From contig CAZJAD010000013.1 of assembly GCA_964543855.1 (NCBI GenBank), positions 1 to 38,651 of the forward strand: a DNA stretch of 38,651 nucleotides, read 5' to 3'. Below, one piece after another: positions 23,201-28,933 of the stretch. Made by a program: the position numbers and the translations under genes. Every line of letters begins with the position of its first letter. Within the stretch, counting starts at the first letter, position 1. Below the pieces are notes generated by a model. It was not told the DNA's origin and did not search any database. It was given only the letters and a program-made list of their open reading frames with translations. Source of the stretch: CAZJAD01 sp964543855 (GTDB taxonomy: Bacteria > Electryoneota > RPQS01 > DYHQ01).

Positions 23201-26200
23201 GCCAGGCCAGTGGATGCTGTCGCAGACGGCGATAGTATCACCGCCGAGGTACGCGCCGTAGGTCGCGAGAGAGAGATCGTAGTCGTAACCCCAGTAGGCT
23301 CGGAAGGTGTCTGGCGTCATCTGCACGACCGTGTCGGCGTAGATGGTGTCGTACCACGCCCGATGCAGCGAATCGCACATGAAGCGAGAGAGGTCCGCCC
23401 ACACGTCTTTTGGCCCACTGGCCATATACATGTCACCGGGAGTGAGGTCAGCGTAGATTCTCACATGCTCGTCACCCGGTGTCACATAGGCACGGATGGA
23501 GTCGTCCCCGATTGTATAAATGAAGTCAACAATCGGCGGCAGCGTGTCCACGATCGCGACCGCAACATGGAAGGAATCTTCGTTTCCAAACTTGTCCTTG
23601 GCCTTAAACCAGACCCAAGCCGTATCAAGGTTGTCGAACGGTTGCGTCAGGGTATACGGGCATCCGTATTGCCATTTTGCACAGACATGATAGAAGGAAT
23701 CAACCCAAACCGTATCACTCATCCACTGCCATCCCGAATTCCCGGTCAGCTCATTGTGGTCTATCCAGAGAGAGTCTATGCCAAGGCTTGAATCCGCATC
23801 CGGATCCTCGAAGCAGGCATAGAGGAAGATATTATTGCCCGGGCTCAGATAACCGTAGATAGGCATGCCCATCGCATTGGTGTCGCATCCCGCGATGACG
23901 CTCACGAACTCTGGCGGCAGGCAGTCGCTGTGGAAGCACAGGCTGCGGCGCCAGTAGAGCTCGCGATCGTAGTGCCCAAGCGAGTCGGTCAGGGCGAGCA
24001 GGTCATATGTGACAAGCGTCTCAGCGTGGCAATAGAAAACGGGGTTGGGCACCACATTCCAGTACGCATTCCCGTAGATTCCAAGTACCTGCCACTCGAT
24101 GGAATCCGGTGGTACCATCGTATCAGCAGGGTTGCCCGTAATTCGGCTGAGATTTGCCCAAATCAGCGTACTATCCAAGCCGACGCCCACTCCGAGAAAG
24201 CAATGACCCGTGTCGATATACGCTTCCGTGAAGTGTCCGCGCACAATCAGTCGATTATGGGGATCCATGCAAACCGTATCGGCAATGGGACTGTAAAGCG
24301 TGTCCATTGCGCTCGACATGTTCCATCTCGGTTCGTTAATATCGACCTGTACGCAGTTGAACTCGCCCGTGTCCGAGGCTCCCATATATGTCTCGAAACG
24401 AATAGCGAAGTCGAGCGAATCGCCGTCGCAATGAATCGTCGCCAGATCCGAGGAGTCTGCGACGAGCCACCAGTAGTAGTCCCGCGTCCAGAACTCGAGG
24501 GAATCGCAGACATTCGGGTCGGCCCACAGATACCAATCGCCGACGGAATCGGCGTGGACCCACGGATCCGGATCGTCGGTAATCTGCTGGAAATTGCCTC
24601 GAATGTGCTTGATGGAATCCGGCTTCGTTCCCGGCAGACATGCCCAGATCTCGGGCGTCTCGATGATCCTTGCTATGACCTCAACATCCAGGTCCTCCGG
24701 GGCAATCCAACCCCGAATGGAATCCGTCAGATTCCAAACAAGCGGACATCCAATAATAAATGGATCGATATTGACGATGTAGATGGCGAAGGTCGTATCT
24801 TCGCAGCTATCCTCCTCATAGGCATCGGTGAAGACGGGGTTGTTGTAGCGACCGGGGTTGCCCGCCTGATCCCATGCGGCGCGAATGAGGAGATTAACAT
24901 GCGTGTTGCAGTAGTTGTCCGGGATGTTCTCGAAATGGCCAATGAGGGTGTAATAGACCGAATCCCAGGCCATCGTATCCACGATCACAGAATCAAGGTA
25001 AACCATCACCGTGTCGACCCCGTCGATGAGCAAGTCCTGAGTCATGGCGTCAATCGCCGAGATCTGCCAGTTCCGCGTAAGCAGCCACTCACCGGTTCCG
25101 GGATCGCGCCACGAGCCATCGGTGTTCGGGTAGGCCGCGTCATCATAGTGGACGGCCTCGGAGAGCTTCACCTTCAGATTGAAGGTATCTCCTTCAGCAT
25201 AGCGGAAACCGCAATCATTCCCCCAACCCAGATTCTCCACAGAAGGCGTCGAGCCCGTATTGGGATCCCGTCGCGTCACTGGGTATGCCGTTTCTACTCC
25301 CGTCCAGTCGTAGAATTCCGGATTGATATTGTCAACATCCAGGTCGGCAAAGACGGAGTCGCAGTCGAGACCCGGGATGCTGTCAAAAGCAGTCACGGTA
25401 ACAAGGACCGTATCCTGGTCGTTAAAGTCAACGAGCTCAATCGAGTCCATGCCGGCGCTGATGAACCAGGTCCCGTTCCACATGTAGATGAACTGGTAGT
25501 ACGGGCTCTTGGTTGTCGCATCGTCCCAGTAATTCGTCAGGCGGCCATGATAGATCGTATTGTCCGCCGCCGCATCCGTGGCCGCGGTCACCGAGAAGAG
25601 AGGCCGCCGGATAATCCGCTGCCGCGTCGGTGAAACATTGGAGTTGCGAACGGTAAGTTGAATCGTATCCCCACCCGCCGGATTGATGGTCATGGAGTCA
25701 ATCAAGACTCGGATGAACACCGTGTCTTGCACATCATCCTGTGCCCAGTTGAGCGAGGCGCTATAGGCGTGATCGAGGTTACCCGGTGAGATGGCGTTCC
25801 AATCCGGTGCCGGACCCCATGGGAACCCGAGGTTCGCCGCTGAGTCGGCCGCCGCCGAGTCGGGATTGTAGAAGAAGAACTCGGGATGAGATGACGCAAT
25901 ACGCGGGCACGGAGTCATCCCAAGAATCGCTTCCTGACAATCGGCGGTTGGCGTGCAATTCTGCACATACCTCGTCACCAAGCCGTCATGATCCCACGCA
26001 TAAACCGCAATCACCCAGTTGCCGCAGTTGTTCGTGTCGCATGCTCCGGGTGTTGCGAGCGTGTCGAGTTCATAGTGGTTCCGTTGACCTGTAAGATCGA
26101 GTGTATCAATGTAATCGGGAATGATGCCTTCGATGCAGATCATCCATTCCGCCAAGCCACCTGCGATATGCGTCGAATCGTACCAGTAACCGTGAACCCA

Positions 26201-28933
26201 CGCCGCAGTGGTATCCATGGTGGGGATACAACCCCAGTCGACTTCGATGTACTCGGCGGATGTATCCGTCACAACATAGACACACAGCGTGTCATCCACG
26301 AAGAAGTGGAGCGCGCAGGCGGAATCCGGGCCAGCAACGCGAGCCGTGTCGATGTACGGTCCCTGGCCGTTCAACCAGATAAAGACCGGGTCGGTATATA
26401 TCATACCGGCATCGTCTTTTATCTGCAACTCCAGACGGTACAAGCCGTCGTTCAGATTGCCACTGCCCACGGCGTCTTCGGGGAACTGATGTCCCCAATC
26501 GAAGGTGATGACCGGCCCATTGACATCATTGGCGTAGAACGTGATCGGCGTCCACAGCCATTCATCGTCACCCGTCGTGGGATCGGCATCGGAATAGAAA
26601 CCTGTGGTGTCATCGGGATTGGGCCAAGTCCCAAAGGTGACAACACGCTCAACGAGAACATGGTACTCCAGCCATTCCACCATGCACGAGTCATCGTGGA
26701 TACCATCTCCCTGGTCATAGAACCGCTCCGCACGGAACCGAAGAGTCGGGTCGTTCATCCCCCAAACCCACTGATAGGTCGGATAGCCGGCTTCCGGACC
26801 AATAGGCACGGGTGCCCCTGTCCCCAGCACGATGTTGTTCACCGTGAGCGTGTCGGCCAGTTCCACGACACCGGGGATACAGGTGTCAACGACCGCGTGG
26901 ATGCGGTTGCGCTGAGTGTATTCAGGCAGAGTCGTGGTACTGTCGTTGTCCCACCCTTCGATGCAGTTGTTCCCTGCGCGGTCCATGAAGCGGGCAAAGG
27001 TGAAGCCCACGTTGAAGCCGAGCGGGCAGGTTCCACCGAGATTCAGCCACGGATCCAGGCTGTCTGTTCCCTGTTTGCCATACCAGTCAAACGCGCCCTT
27101 GTCATAGGGCCCCCATGGGAACTGCCATGTGGCCAACGAGCAAGGAATGAACAAGGGATTCATCAGGGGGTTGAAGTAATCCAGCTCCGCAACGATGGCT
27201 CCGGTGATTTCATCGGGTTCGGAGCGAACATCAATACCCACCAGGAAGAGCTGGTTCAAGCTGTCATAAAGGGACGACGCGACCGCCGCCGAGTCAAGGT
27301 CATCGAGCCAGATGCGAATCGAGTCGGGTGAAATACTCCACCATCTGCCGTCCGTGCTGTCGTAGGGCGAGAAGCGGCGGCACAACGTGTCTTCGTAGAT
27401 ATCGGTGAGCGGCCCGGGTTCCGGACAAATGTTGTCAATACAGAAATCACACTCGTAGAAGTCCGGAGCCGCATAATTGCCAGCATCATCAAAAACAACG
27501 AGATTTATCAGATCATCACCCGCATCCGCAATACATCGTTGAATCGCACTCCAATTCGTCGTGTCAATCGGCACATCCACATAGCGCCCCTTGGCCCATA
27601 TTTCATTGCCAATCCAAATACTGTCACCATAGAGATCGAAGCACTGACTGAGCAGACGACTCCCAGGTCCAGGATAGGGACTGGTTCCACCTGGGACACT
27701 GTTCACAGGCCAGACATAGGGCGGTGCTCCATAGCCTTTCAGGAAGTCCTCGAAATTAACACCAACCCATGTGCCATCGAAATTCCGCAGTCGCCACAGG
27801 CCGTTACAGAGTACAACCGTATCACCAAGACAACTGAATGTGTCCGAGCCACAGGTATCATCCGTTGAAAGCGACCAGAAGATTCGGAGTGTATCCCCAA
27901 CTCCCGCATAGGGCCACCAGCGGTCACTTAGGGTGCACCACCACCAGTCGGGAAGCAGCGAATCGTTGGGAACCCGGTTCCCGTTAACGATGTGGCACGA
28001 GTCAAGGCAACATTCGTACAGCCCTGGTGGCATGTTGTCTATCTGGCGAAGAGTATAGCAGTAACGCTCCCAAACAGTGTCACCCGTCACGCCCGTCGTC
28101 CAATACTTGCGCGTCACCCGCAACGTATCCGTGACACCATTCTCCAACAAATCGACGGCCGCAACAATGACACTGTCGCCAGCAAAACGCATCGTATCAT
28201 CAGCACTGCCCGTCAAACAAGACAAGTTGATGTACCAAATATCTTCCTGCGTAGGTTCCGTATCTAAGTCGGTGAAGACCCACCATGCTGTGTCACCGAT
28301 GGCGACGATATTGTCATCTTTGAAACCGCATGCTTCAGACCAGAGAACCGTTCCGCAGCCGACGATCGTGTTCACAGAGCACGGCAAGGTGACATAGAGG
28401 GGGTCTGACCGGCACCACGGACCGTTGCCCGCGTCATCGTTGCTCTTGACGTCAACGTTGAATACGGCGACATCGCCGGGGCTCGCGATGAGGTTCTGCG
28501 GATGGAAGATCAGAGTCGCAACGACCAGACACGAATCGGCGTCATAGAGACTGTCTAATCCCATTTGCTCGTCTACCCGTATCTCCATGCGGTAGAGCTC
28601 TACAGGATGGCACATATACGTGATTTGAGGGACCGAGGGGTCGAACTCCCCAAGACCGGGGACCGGCCACAGTCCCGCCTCCACGGAGTCCTCGAAGCAG
28701 AGGTTATAGCCACCGCTGTTCCCATTAGGTATCGCGGCCAGAACCGTCACACGCAGACTGTCCGTGGCTTCGTCAACGTAACCGTTTGGAGTCGTGCCGA
28801 CATCATCTTCCACGCACTCAATCGTTCCGCCATCAATGATGATTTGCGGTTGAGCAAATGCGGCCGATCCGCCCAGCAGGCAGACCAAGAATGTGCCAAG
28901 CACAAATGCTGGAAAAAGAGCCCTTGATTTCAT
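5204..28933 (-). CDS. Giant secreted multi-domain surface protein (about 7,900 residues) with Ig-like modules, vWA domain and T9SS-type C-terminal domain
   Basis: One open frame of 7,910 codons, interrupted only by the N block. Residues 1-27 are a signal peptide (SRALFPAFVLGTFLVCLLGG, then SAAFA, cleavage before Q28). The ATG at 28933 has a GAGGAGAG ribosome site seven bases upstream; the frame stays open 79 codons further up but without supported starts. The body is a long series of Ig-like modules marked by more than 25 linkers such as VDNSPPFI, VDTLPPIVDF, DHIPPVAYDL and DNIAPIITPVSP. Calcium-loop-like segments occur near residues 2490 (DNDADGLVDE), 4155 (DNDGDGLIDE) and 6630 (DNDGDGIANE). 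A vWA domain lies at about 5670-5850. Related tandem modules fill about 6780-7810. Residues 7810-7909 form a FlgD-Ig/T9SS type A-like domain (WPNPFKPGE, then VYDFAGQ, then WNGQNDKGQEVANGVYLA) ending in a basic tail. The protein is strongly acidic, rich in Trp, Tyr and Cys, and poor in Lys. A surface adhesin or fibre, comparable in size to SprB, is likely; its ligand is unknown. Confidence 0.9.
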   Translation of the reverse strand: MKSRALFPAFVLGTFLVCLLGGSAAFAQPQIIIDGGTIECVEDDVGTTPNGYVDEATDSLRVTVLAAIPNGNSGGYNLCFEDSVEAGLWPVPGLGEFDPSVPQITYMCHPVELYRMEIRVDEQMGLDSLYDADSCLVVATLIFHPQNLIASPGDVAVFNVDVKSNDDAGNGPWCRSDPLYVTLPCSVNTIVGCGTVLWSEACGFKDDNIVAIGDTAWWVFTDLDTEPTQEDIWYINLSCLTGSADDTMRFAGDSVIVAAVDLLENGVTDTLRVTRKYWTTGVTGDTVWERYCYTLRQIDNMPPGLYECCLDSCHIVNGNRVPNDSLLPDWWWCTLSDRWWPYAGVGDTLRIFWSLSTDDTCGSDTFSCLGDTVVLCNGLWRLRNFDGTWVGVNFEDFLKGYGAPPYVWPVNSVPGGTSPYPGPGSRLLSQCFDLYGDSIWIGNEIWAKGRYVDVPIDTTNWSAIQRCIADAGDDLINLVVFDDAGNYAAPDFYECDFCIDNICPEPGPLTDIYEDTLCRRFSPYDSTDGRWWSISPDSIRIWLDDLDSAAVASSLYDSLNQLFLVGIDVRSEPDEITGAIVAELDYFNPLMNPLFIPCSLATWQFPWGPYDKGAFDWYGKQGTDSLDPWLNLGGTCPLGFNVGFTFARFMDRAGNNCIEGWDNDSTTTLPEYTQRNRIHAVVDTCIPGVVELADTLTVNNIVLGTGAPVPIGPEAGYPTYQWVWGMNDPTLRFRAERFYDQGDGIHDDSCMVEWLEYHVLVERVVTFGTWPNPDDTTGFYSDADPTTGDDEWLWTPITFYANDVNGPVITFDWGHQFPEDAVGSGNLNDGLYRLELQIKDDAGMIYTDPVFIWLNGQGPYIDTARVAGPDSACALHFFVDDTLCVYVVTDTSAEYIEVDWGCIPTMDTTAAWVHGYWYDSTHIAGGLAEWMICIEGIIPDYIDTLDLTGQRNHYELDTLATPGACDTNNCGNWVIAVYAWDHDGLVTRYVQNCTPTADCQEAILGMTPCPRIASSHPEFFFYNPDSAAADSAANLGFPWGPAPDWNAISPGNLDHAYSASLNWAQDDVQDTVFIRVLIDSMTINPAGGDTIQLTVRNSNVSPTRQRIIRRPLFSVTAATDAAADNTIYHGRLTNYWDDATTKSPYYQFIYMWNGTWFISAGMDSIELVDFNDQDTVLVTVTAFDSIPGLDCDSVFADLDVDNINPEFYDWTGVETAYPVTRRDPNTGSTPSVENLGWGNDCGFRYAEGDTFNLKVKLSEAVHYDDAAYPNTDGSWRDPGTGEWLLTRNWQISAIDAMTQDLLIDGVDTVMVYLDSVIVDTMAWDSVYYTLIGHFENIPDNYCNTHVNLLIRAAWDQAGNPGRYNNPVFTDAYEEDSCEDTTFAIYIVNIDPFIIGCPLVWNLTDSIRGWIAPEDLDVEVIARIIETPEIWACLPGTKPDSIKHIRGNFQQITDDPDPWVHADSVGDWYLWADPNVCDSLEFWTRDYYWWLVADSSDLATIHCDGDSLDFAIRFETYMGASDTGEFNCVQVDINEPRWNMSSAMDTLYSPIADTVCMDPHNRLIVRGHFTEAYIDTGHCFLGVGVGLDSTLIWANLSRITGNPADTMVPPDSIEWQVLGIYGNAYWNVVPNPVFYCHAETLVTYDLLALTDSLGHYDRELYWRRSLCFHSDCLPPEFVSVIAGCDTNAMGMPIYGYLSPGNNIFLYACFEDPDADSSLGIDSLWIDHNELTGNSGWQWMSDTVWVDSFYHVCAKWQYGCPYTLTQPFDNLDTAWVWFKAKDKFGNEDSFHVAVAIVDTLPPIVDFIYTIGDDSIRAYVTPGDEHVRIYADLTPGDMYMASGPKDVWADLSRFMCDSLHRAWYDTIYADTVVQMTPDTFRAYWGYDYDLSLATYGAYLGGDTIAVCDSIHWPGNRGQYLWNDPIGLDEGGEGLFDTLWVSVTDSACNVGTHYNVFEISGGDSTVPDIDSIWVITNRCDTTLGFISSMPLDTGHIEVWAWMDTMFNGYEDTLRIDSMQADLAGLNPTLYGWTDWQGWYGGWPVYGDANDPNHSQAFWDLVVDGQMRTRLVAKWVGLSAEALGCGDEVIVPVKGIRQTGSGGSHGYYMDIEYGSAWVDTTRPYIYDMRVYNSTTSPNETTWVSPNFPVYVDICAVDTVCWPGYGNTPGFDLALEDPPDGPYITFCAGPNALRDLWTWNTDSFTVTYNGGDTVCLRWIGYPIYDDTCNLVDYDNLNGCVTAYIQDCLSNPAYPVTKEVTTDDRPPEYVHSSVRGDYTWETGFPGDPDHNHIDSVLVLRRGIYNLDSDSILWAFVVVDNWPGDTLLSFAQTFINLGTPTNYPGRTFMNGGPDILANPDTIFYNIDGMHRDSLVFHVPLYSPGGAPYFDISILSDKYYFALQLTDTMGNSTGDADSAWTTLFCDDLDSTVVFTIQNYNQPNPGMVLIEDSMDVWNNQKLSADTSINLYKVWWVSEPHWRWYANTTRFFIFVEDTVLQHDLIDNDADGLVDELGEGVDFYTADLRINNYPQVAHVDSMNSGGVWINYLWFQDNFSEGQYEVELFISDIYGHRDTLTNSDHGDSLALLFWEDESCPMGQSLALYDTNGVIVPVRYNGVDQMGMVDMTDYDLIDSLFVYRHFDSLFVVLSDGNIFNSLPPMPGSGVDTDTSTVPDSTNWNDGRATGIQFLDPNGVPVPHFVMRYFADLDDVPLAMLVDTTGTAMESMPDGLYTLVIHPLDRVGNECEFEYQFILDRTCPSIDSIYVTQSGQADHEDTLYASWDYVEIKALVNDSLDGVDSVVFDYCWDANRDGVLDAYPFWIQANILSVPNSATDTTYMWACYWSVMNLPWTSEDTLGMPPVDTLGRCINRYFVRVQAWDGFGTMCERYIPVDVVDDIAPLAYIVYPEQGMVFNSQVTESLIVTAYDSVGGTYDPIPGDTFTFNPLGRWFDLSHGMFQYKYYEAPGTYTPGNDDPALGWVTIRTGMPDSLGGDTSTYRAPDDSFHVRLSIEGWLAHQYNMRFWTFDVCGNNDPINTPVVTFWVEEDTVNPIASITWPDEDMWVTDLHCSSGFVPILANVPYYYDVDSVEFWYVDSLTVPGTGQHIFIGSDTEPDTVIPNWVTKFSVYTWDTRHLLTGYYWLYARAWDSSGNSDPNPHWSRVFVDNSPPFITDCWIIDGATGDTTTATREDSVFVLMATAEDFMDPGRISWVQFQVLTRYGVWEDLATVTDYDPLYGADVTVGTSPWNGVSRDYVPETWMHGDSTYWCYVIFSDFGNSPLDSIRFRAHCADAPDWGDPNWEGDRNRDCNLDRDAELCSNSLMIYDQLPTGVYMWAYNHSDFDNDLPVFGDGIYPDDRFGCVDPYALDTVLFVAKYDTLPGDEWLMHFVFWRVGAYDASSQVTWTGWSDTMYIPNDITLNPSAPDLGPIPLINAWDSLYVIWSDIRTWIENDAAAHGYTSVDLNFAAYITDWTGNPSPLLPNISEFMITWDCQPPICRVSEPDEGDLLSASNGDCDTYTPLEVYLNRSFVANRELQRSWGTVGEFWQTHWFWSYVGGPLSDGGMYDVRGAGCWLDPYGWHRDSTAAHDEDHPCCYYDRDNVWWNNTVFRTMEGYKAGTGHVWVIVTDDVGNFDSCMVEVEIDNEAPHAPITHASYVQNDPDDPENRVRVLQAIPWQDTIPDTIEVLYNRNVEPGGGDPEAFVIFYCDESAVSTCSGLPFGVHNIRLWDLDREEFLDYECPDDASQVWFDDLAMAREYDQYPPDDDTNNRYEIALLLDNTYTPGTYHFAFIATGTDGEMEGDRNMDDTLTTADDDTRIDLWVRVVNVNEPQVVIRQPDYGHTCVHGQILFGAENVTNPFFDGEIDTVFFWTEGDNGDTLLGYDTEDGYAYYMFELNEAEVPGMAGWYVANGYQWYPERDLFPDIWLRVLNSDGSIRGTYDMERQPNGLWTDWNYLPYNPTGYQYYFIIDANDNNQPDANGIDRHVNDPRTMFTNCDGSDTARVEVWDWALSFDTRVLENRSYNFWTTVAWHDDEGYHVIEDPAPGDSIHVFFVDNEPAEGTHDIEFDVTRLAAGLRIPGCEVGRSGEGDPCVCNEADTVYFVTDIQAIGGYYNLPVEDICKVIYQRSYTDSAEYGSDDGWVNVFTVYSDQDSGWTEAWPGWWVAVNPLTDNIDNDGDGLIDETSDVQAGDGVGEENVRIWTRSIIVDQCGNTFATPAESLWLDVSEPQACITEVEGISPPDNETINIPEDHQVDIVATDMSAPFDQTILGRFQYRTLYPPSAWTDMQPTMGSGLTSIVRHIGEYLYFTWDLDSLFALPGHPDPENWYQLRVIAEDTVGNSDSCDNVICQITIRLNDITPAARVEVYMVHSSTDTANSCTESDIYYIQPNPPYCVQAIFAPTTIDTGLASLTFQYRTRDWLGEDTYQTSEWRNIETIYDPINWGLLGDTTECVYFQPRPDDIGEQGFDLRVIVEDYNGNDTSDVWTLWVDETAIVQAEDDIPTAHYDILYEGCTIINTGALLTALYDPDPVSGEPNVEAAWLKVTTVESSPSISMLGYFDRESADTWTFDFEGDICDMFEEDADGSGRYYFDIYTRDCAGNEGMRRVEVTCGYGDWTLTTDALTVDCVLPVCGELTRTDDCTNLVANGGETVHLLWGISELTLSFDGVHTFSDLDSVWMYVGYPYYMTIQADTFYQDQWAEFTWATVPTTNDCLVVALTLYAYDTGLNNLRTCNGQFILRENSPPEWATLDSMRYEAWDCVSQEVITFTDRVLDGMTEIGFWDDVHIYGTLPDYQQYIERVELWVQRQGYDSNMVDYVTWSPSWTSRGAVYDLEWSSASSGYYRVWVIAYDDACTQQEGTTIDEFWVYVDSDDPSGWIAEVNDVATEGEYAVDTFEVEMWSGQHDPTYFWVDWHDALTPNDSIQVGNQVAMWAKPHGYPNDQDTYDQVWVRVDSVPSPCNAHFVIWYDDNFHCADTLHVVVVAEDRWGNETDFDLDDPWYAYQAFNAGRYDVAIVRDSEPPVTQLWGVGEEDDPCTDWIINQQTHSISIIGGDDVDVYLHAFSQVGDGSLERVVFEWSFDGVNWEEIGTDFVGENPPDCECMDPPLPWWCDTDHPILWSMLWDISGMDGDVYVRTWGEDLCANIETEPVIYTVHIDATPPMARVFVWLSDYDVDTVYCENWDPEDQIPDSAERFSIFTIGACPDPMTPWDIYGATWWMKRATDYPLGDSSWCFIGDDSTAPFSVDTVNFWDGSIGACPYPQPGVWYDVAVLANDRLGNVMSWERFLDYGAGITFEEKWADLIARGFVKRFRVVDHIPPVAYDLTLWPDQTPDSSVIFLTGDVNMSAIVADPDVLAVTFGTREFGQTGPFTEIERVVGDSLLPPFQPVEGYWNTELLNGTYVVGAFAEDDVGNMDGDPAAGVPPQHPRTVCIDNERPNAVIDYVIQEGVQVQTLERGTEAIFYVTANDNFGLRQVALYVREAGGDPTNWTLIGTETAWPYTFHWTVPTTAVVGWTYEFAAVATDLVYLTDMTDGQGHYIVDWSAEITDTDARIVLFTIGGQDATTIPHVNGTDVILVAHFEPNLDYVRFVWIRGEDTTTICTVPVTIGDTVATNALCPWDVTLLAEGAAEVGAIGSADLGGELVTIGYDYRDIVIDHSLVLSVGDHNPPSHGLMGGACGEVSGINASVGLVLDYSGSMDDYLEDVEAAAHLFVDNMQQGDRGAVIKFDDEVHVMQDFTGDFGLLDDAIDEPCCGSGTNLYDAIYRMAQLIQTETNRRVILALTDGESSGDSVSVDDAIALANTANAVVYTIGLGEGINEEVLQQIADETGGQYYNAPTSEDLAAIYEEIAGQVLVGDLLIPDDLWVQFLTPPSDDRIDTVWFEWKRTADPDLDALYTPIGRAIWDEGTGKWAYQWEAFNEDCNLISLRAVTWDLSVPTPNRTYVIFADSVRMDNCDPVVNITNINGDVTPNNMEIPKGEVVDIAVTAYDVFGEGGNSWLEGDSGIVSVCVYYRAEGDANWLYLGCPPPGSVPPTWMVTWNTGGLDFGTYELQAIATDYAGNCATTTITINIIDALYQRAYIVGYDRDDDYACPDAIWAVTDDCDENTTAYVRFQYSTDEGETWVALGEDQTGELFCLACYQIHIWGIQLEFDNIPAGAIFRAIATDESANDDPEPPVFAFDDVSESAEPVVWAYDWVQVPVMAGEVPWVFSVLEDHSEVCFTDHELVCVNPVEGDPTHYAGQLDXXXXXXXXXXXXXXXXXXXXXXXXXXXXXXXXXXGDIDEFDLVPSQVTLRFYGMPEGVTPDQIVPAWWDEVGGVWTECGIEYSEVIQDGEDWFVNFQVRIDSTIQEGNCWFTTFAVMIREVGFTIDGPYFTDAYYPSNWYYPDSCYFTPERGPTAGDNPAYWVVLRDGDGFPPLEWIDVWLDDIRIFHDGEVVDFGWQGDVFLYDYDTDASGIFKIYFNLDEIACEHSPWHCAMQEGPHTIQFRVYDGVGHEVQTPVTPFYVDVSGPDVFTWGRYICHNTEMIATITDPEACILFDSVWVDVWNAQNPDSGIFRYYSDVMTFTEVENGWQARFVLAIDDLDQLMLLCNDVNELAVTWHAENTLSLENQENTFLYIVDLEPPIVVPVSPVGAPYDNDGDGIANEDPRDCINNDNDLWWDPYYEEWVDRIDEDWIDFVPDTLLYGERPTIQGTVNDEPICGSGASGVNLDFFHLFIDGEEFTADDAYEDNPWNFTIIQDGNDDAFFLFGGTDDPALDAFYAPGEHRVSVVAGDSVCGNTAPYPFSWTYFIRVSGPAIAFGEPEECGDWFDPEGINEFDFTVTATGGVPLAINGIDYSVYILPSDELISGPTVIDPAGQDTVHVQFALAYPFQPGDEAIRVHVTARNYLYDTTATGYNESDHTYAMDALGPVITVVSPADSQHFDINSSVVAEATFGDQGQSGVAVESIDFSVHGPDGAQVAGIEDLTEIDDVHIKWVSGELVDPGYYTINLTVGDCLENLSTESWTFFIEPTGPSISFAPAGDDCGDWFDPEGDNTFTFTVRSTSAPLAVNGISYRVLVLPDSDLIAGPEVIDPTDDPMVVTTHLAYPFQDDDLGIWIEVTARAVGANESYGITTSNHTYAIDNIAPIITPVSPGSAEIFNRDQAIVVEASFSDEGGVILTVNPDADDPGVDVTIPGRILRAARASGGLTEGTLDEGAGQADATGFSVGRPGGRQISGVIPGDGDAHLDDVGSGVDSVRLRIVKPDGASIIPRPGDEEYEVYSDHVKYTMVPNHIPGNYTINVTVWDCIGNYGTVSWPFFVTPEAPAVDFLASTGECQYDGFWNPDWPLTVQATIGEVQGINITRDGICLNIYRLYNTEQGVVEELLISGAAYSLSEPPSDANTAQVFTLTATPSLDAGPADIAVRFELVVADVYGTTTSLNKTCQIDRVAPWIVFLSPDPVVPEDEPVVIEAAFGDGEPPVAATVPGGGNGKGVSASRTLTGAPQQSDAIAPRISRATRGDQRTDGGKFGAWTPVLTGALDDLDGNSGVGSVELWLYYPDGSLVDLTCYATVEPQGISWTGELPRGDYTVMLKVFDNVCNEGEQLWSFRVANGVCPLISFDQPYFVSSIPHTFVMHVVDSTGIDMNSLTLRVEKHQRVTTDSLQYEHYVVLTDNAPLDVVWTGNTAAEVTYDANFYIENTEAIKDIGVRLTLCASDADENLCCASKNYIVDVGRPVIDGVTPSPDDPLPIDSRPTFVVDFHDDGMGIASATITLATLTGDAIAGDDSLYIAPETGMSGSVLFTPTEGLEVGQYMLRAVVTDLGGNVAMAEWIYRVGEPVPVISGKSYTWPNPFKPGETAHFELAVAGEGMAFVKIKVYDFAGQFVATVFEGNYQPGQMIVWNGQNDKGQEVANGVYLAHVVIEAGGKVSDEILKVAFKKEK
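5207..5505 (-). other. C-terminal FlgD-Ig / T9SS-type sorting domain of the giant protein
   Basis: The last 100 residues carry YTWPNPFKPGET, a central VKIKVYDFAGQ strand, WNGQNDKGQEVANGVYLAHV and the tail KVAFKKEK. This is the layout of the FlgD-Ig / type A C-terminal domain that directs proteins through T9SS in FCB bacteria. The hydrolase at 36999-38588 ends in a related domain. Confidence 0.75.
5510..8600 (-). repeat. Four related tandem modules near the C-terminus of the giant protein
   Basis: Modules begin near 8600, 7945, 7070 and 6200. The first two are the closest: both open with CGDWFDPEG and go on to LAINGIDY or LAVNGISY, an ISGPTVIDP or IAGPEVIDP segment, LAYPFQ, DHTYAMD or NHTYAID, then GPVITVVSP or APIITPVSP. 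The homology shows in the DNA too, where ggatcgaaccagtcaccgca near 8545 matches ggatcgaaccaatcaccaca near 7885. Each module appears to be two Ig-like folds. The second and third are longer because of Gly/Arg-rich insertions. Confidence 0.75.
10145..10244. other. Assembly gap (100 N)
   Basis: Exactly 100 N inside the giant gene, at about residues 6230-6264. The frame reads on from one side to the other (ending QLD, resuming GDIDEFD). One hundred is a common placeholder length, so the true spacing, and with it the protein length, is uncertain. Confidence 0.98.
11405..11925 (-). other. von Willebrand factor A domain with complete MIDAS, inside the giant protein
   Basis: Residues about 5670-5850 form a vWA fold. 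The metal-ion-dependent adhesion site is complete: D5678-Y-S5680-G-S5682, T5742 in SGTNLYDA and D5769 in LTDGESSG. The strand after it (VVYTIGLGEGINEEVLQQIADETGGQYY) is typical of bacterial vWA domains. Such domains bind protein or glycan ligands through Mg or Mn. It is the only vWA seen in the protein and lies in its C-terminal third. Confidence 0.88.
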
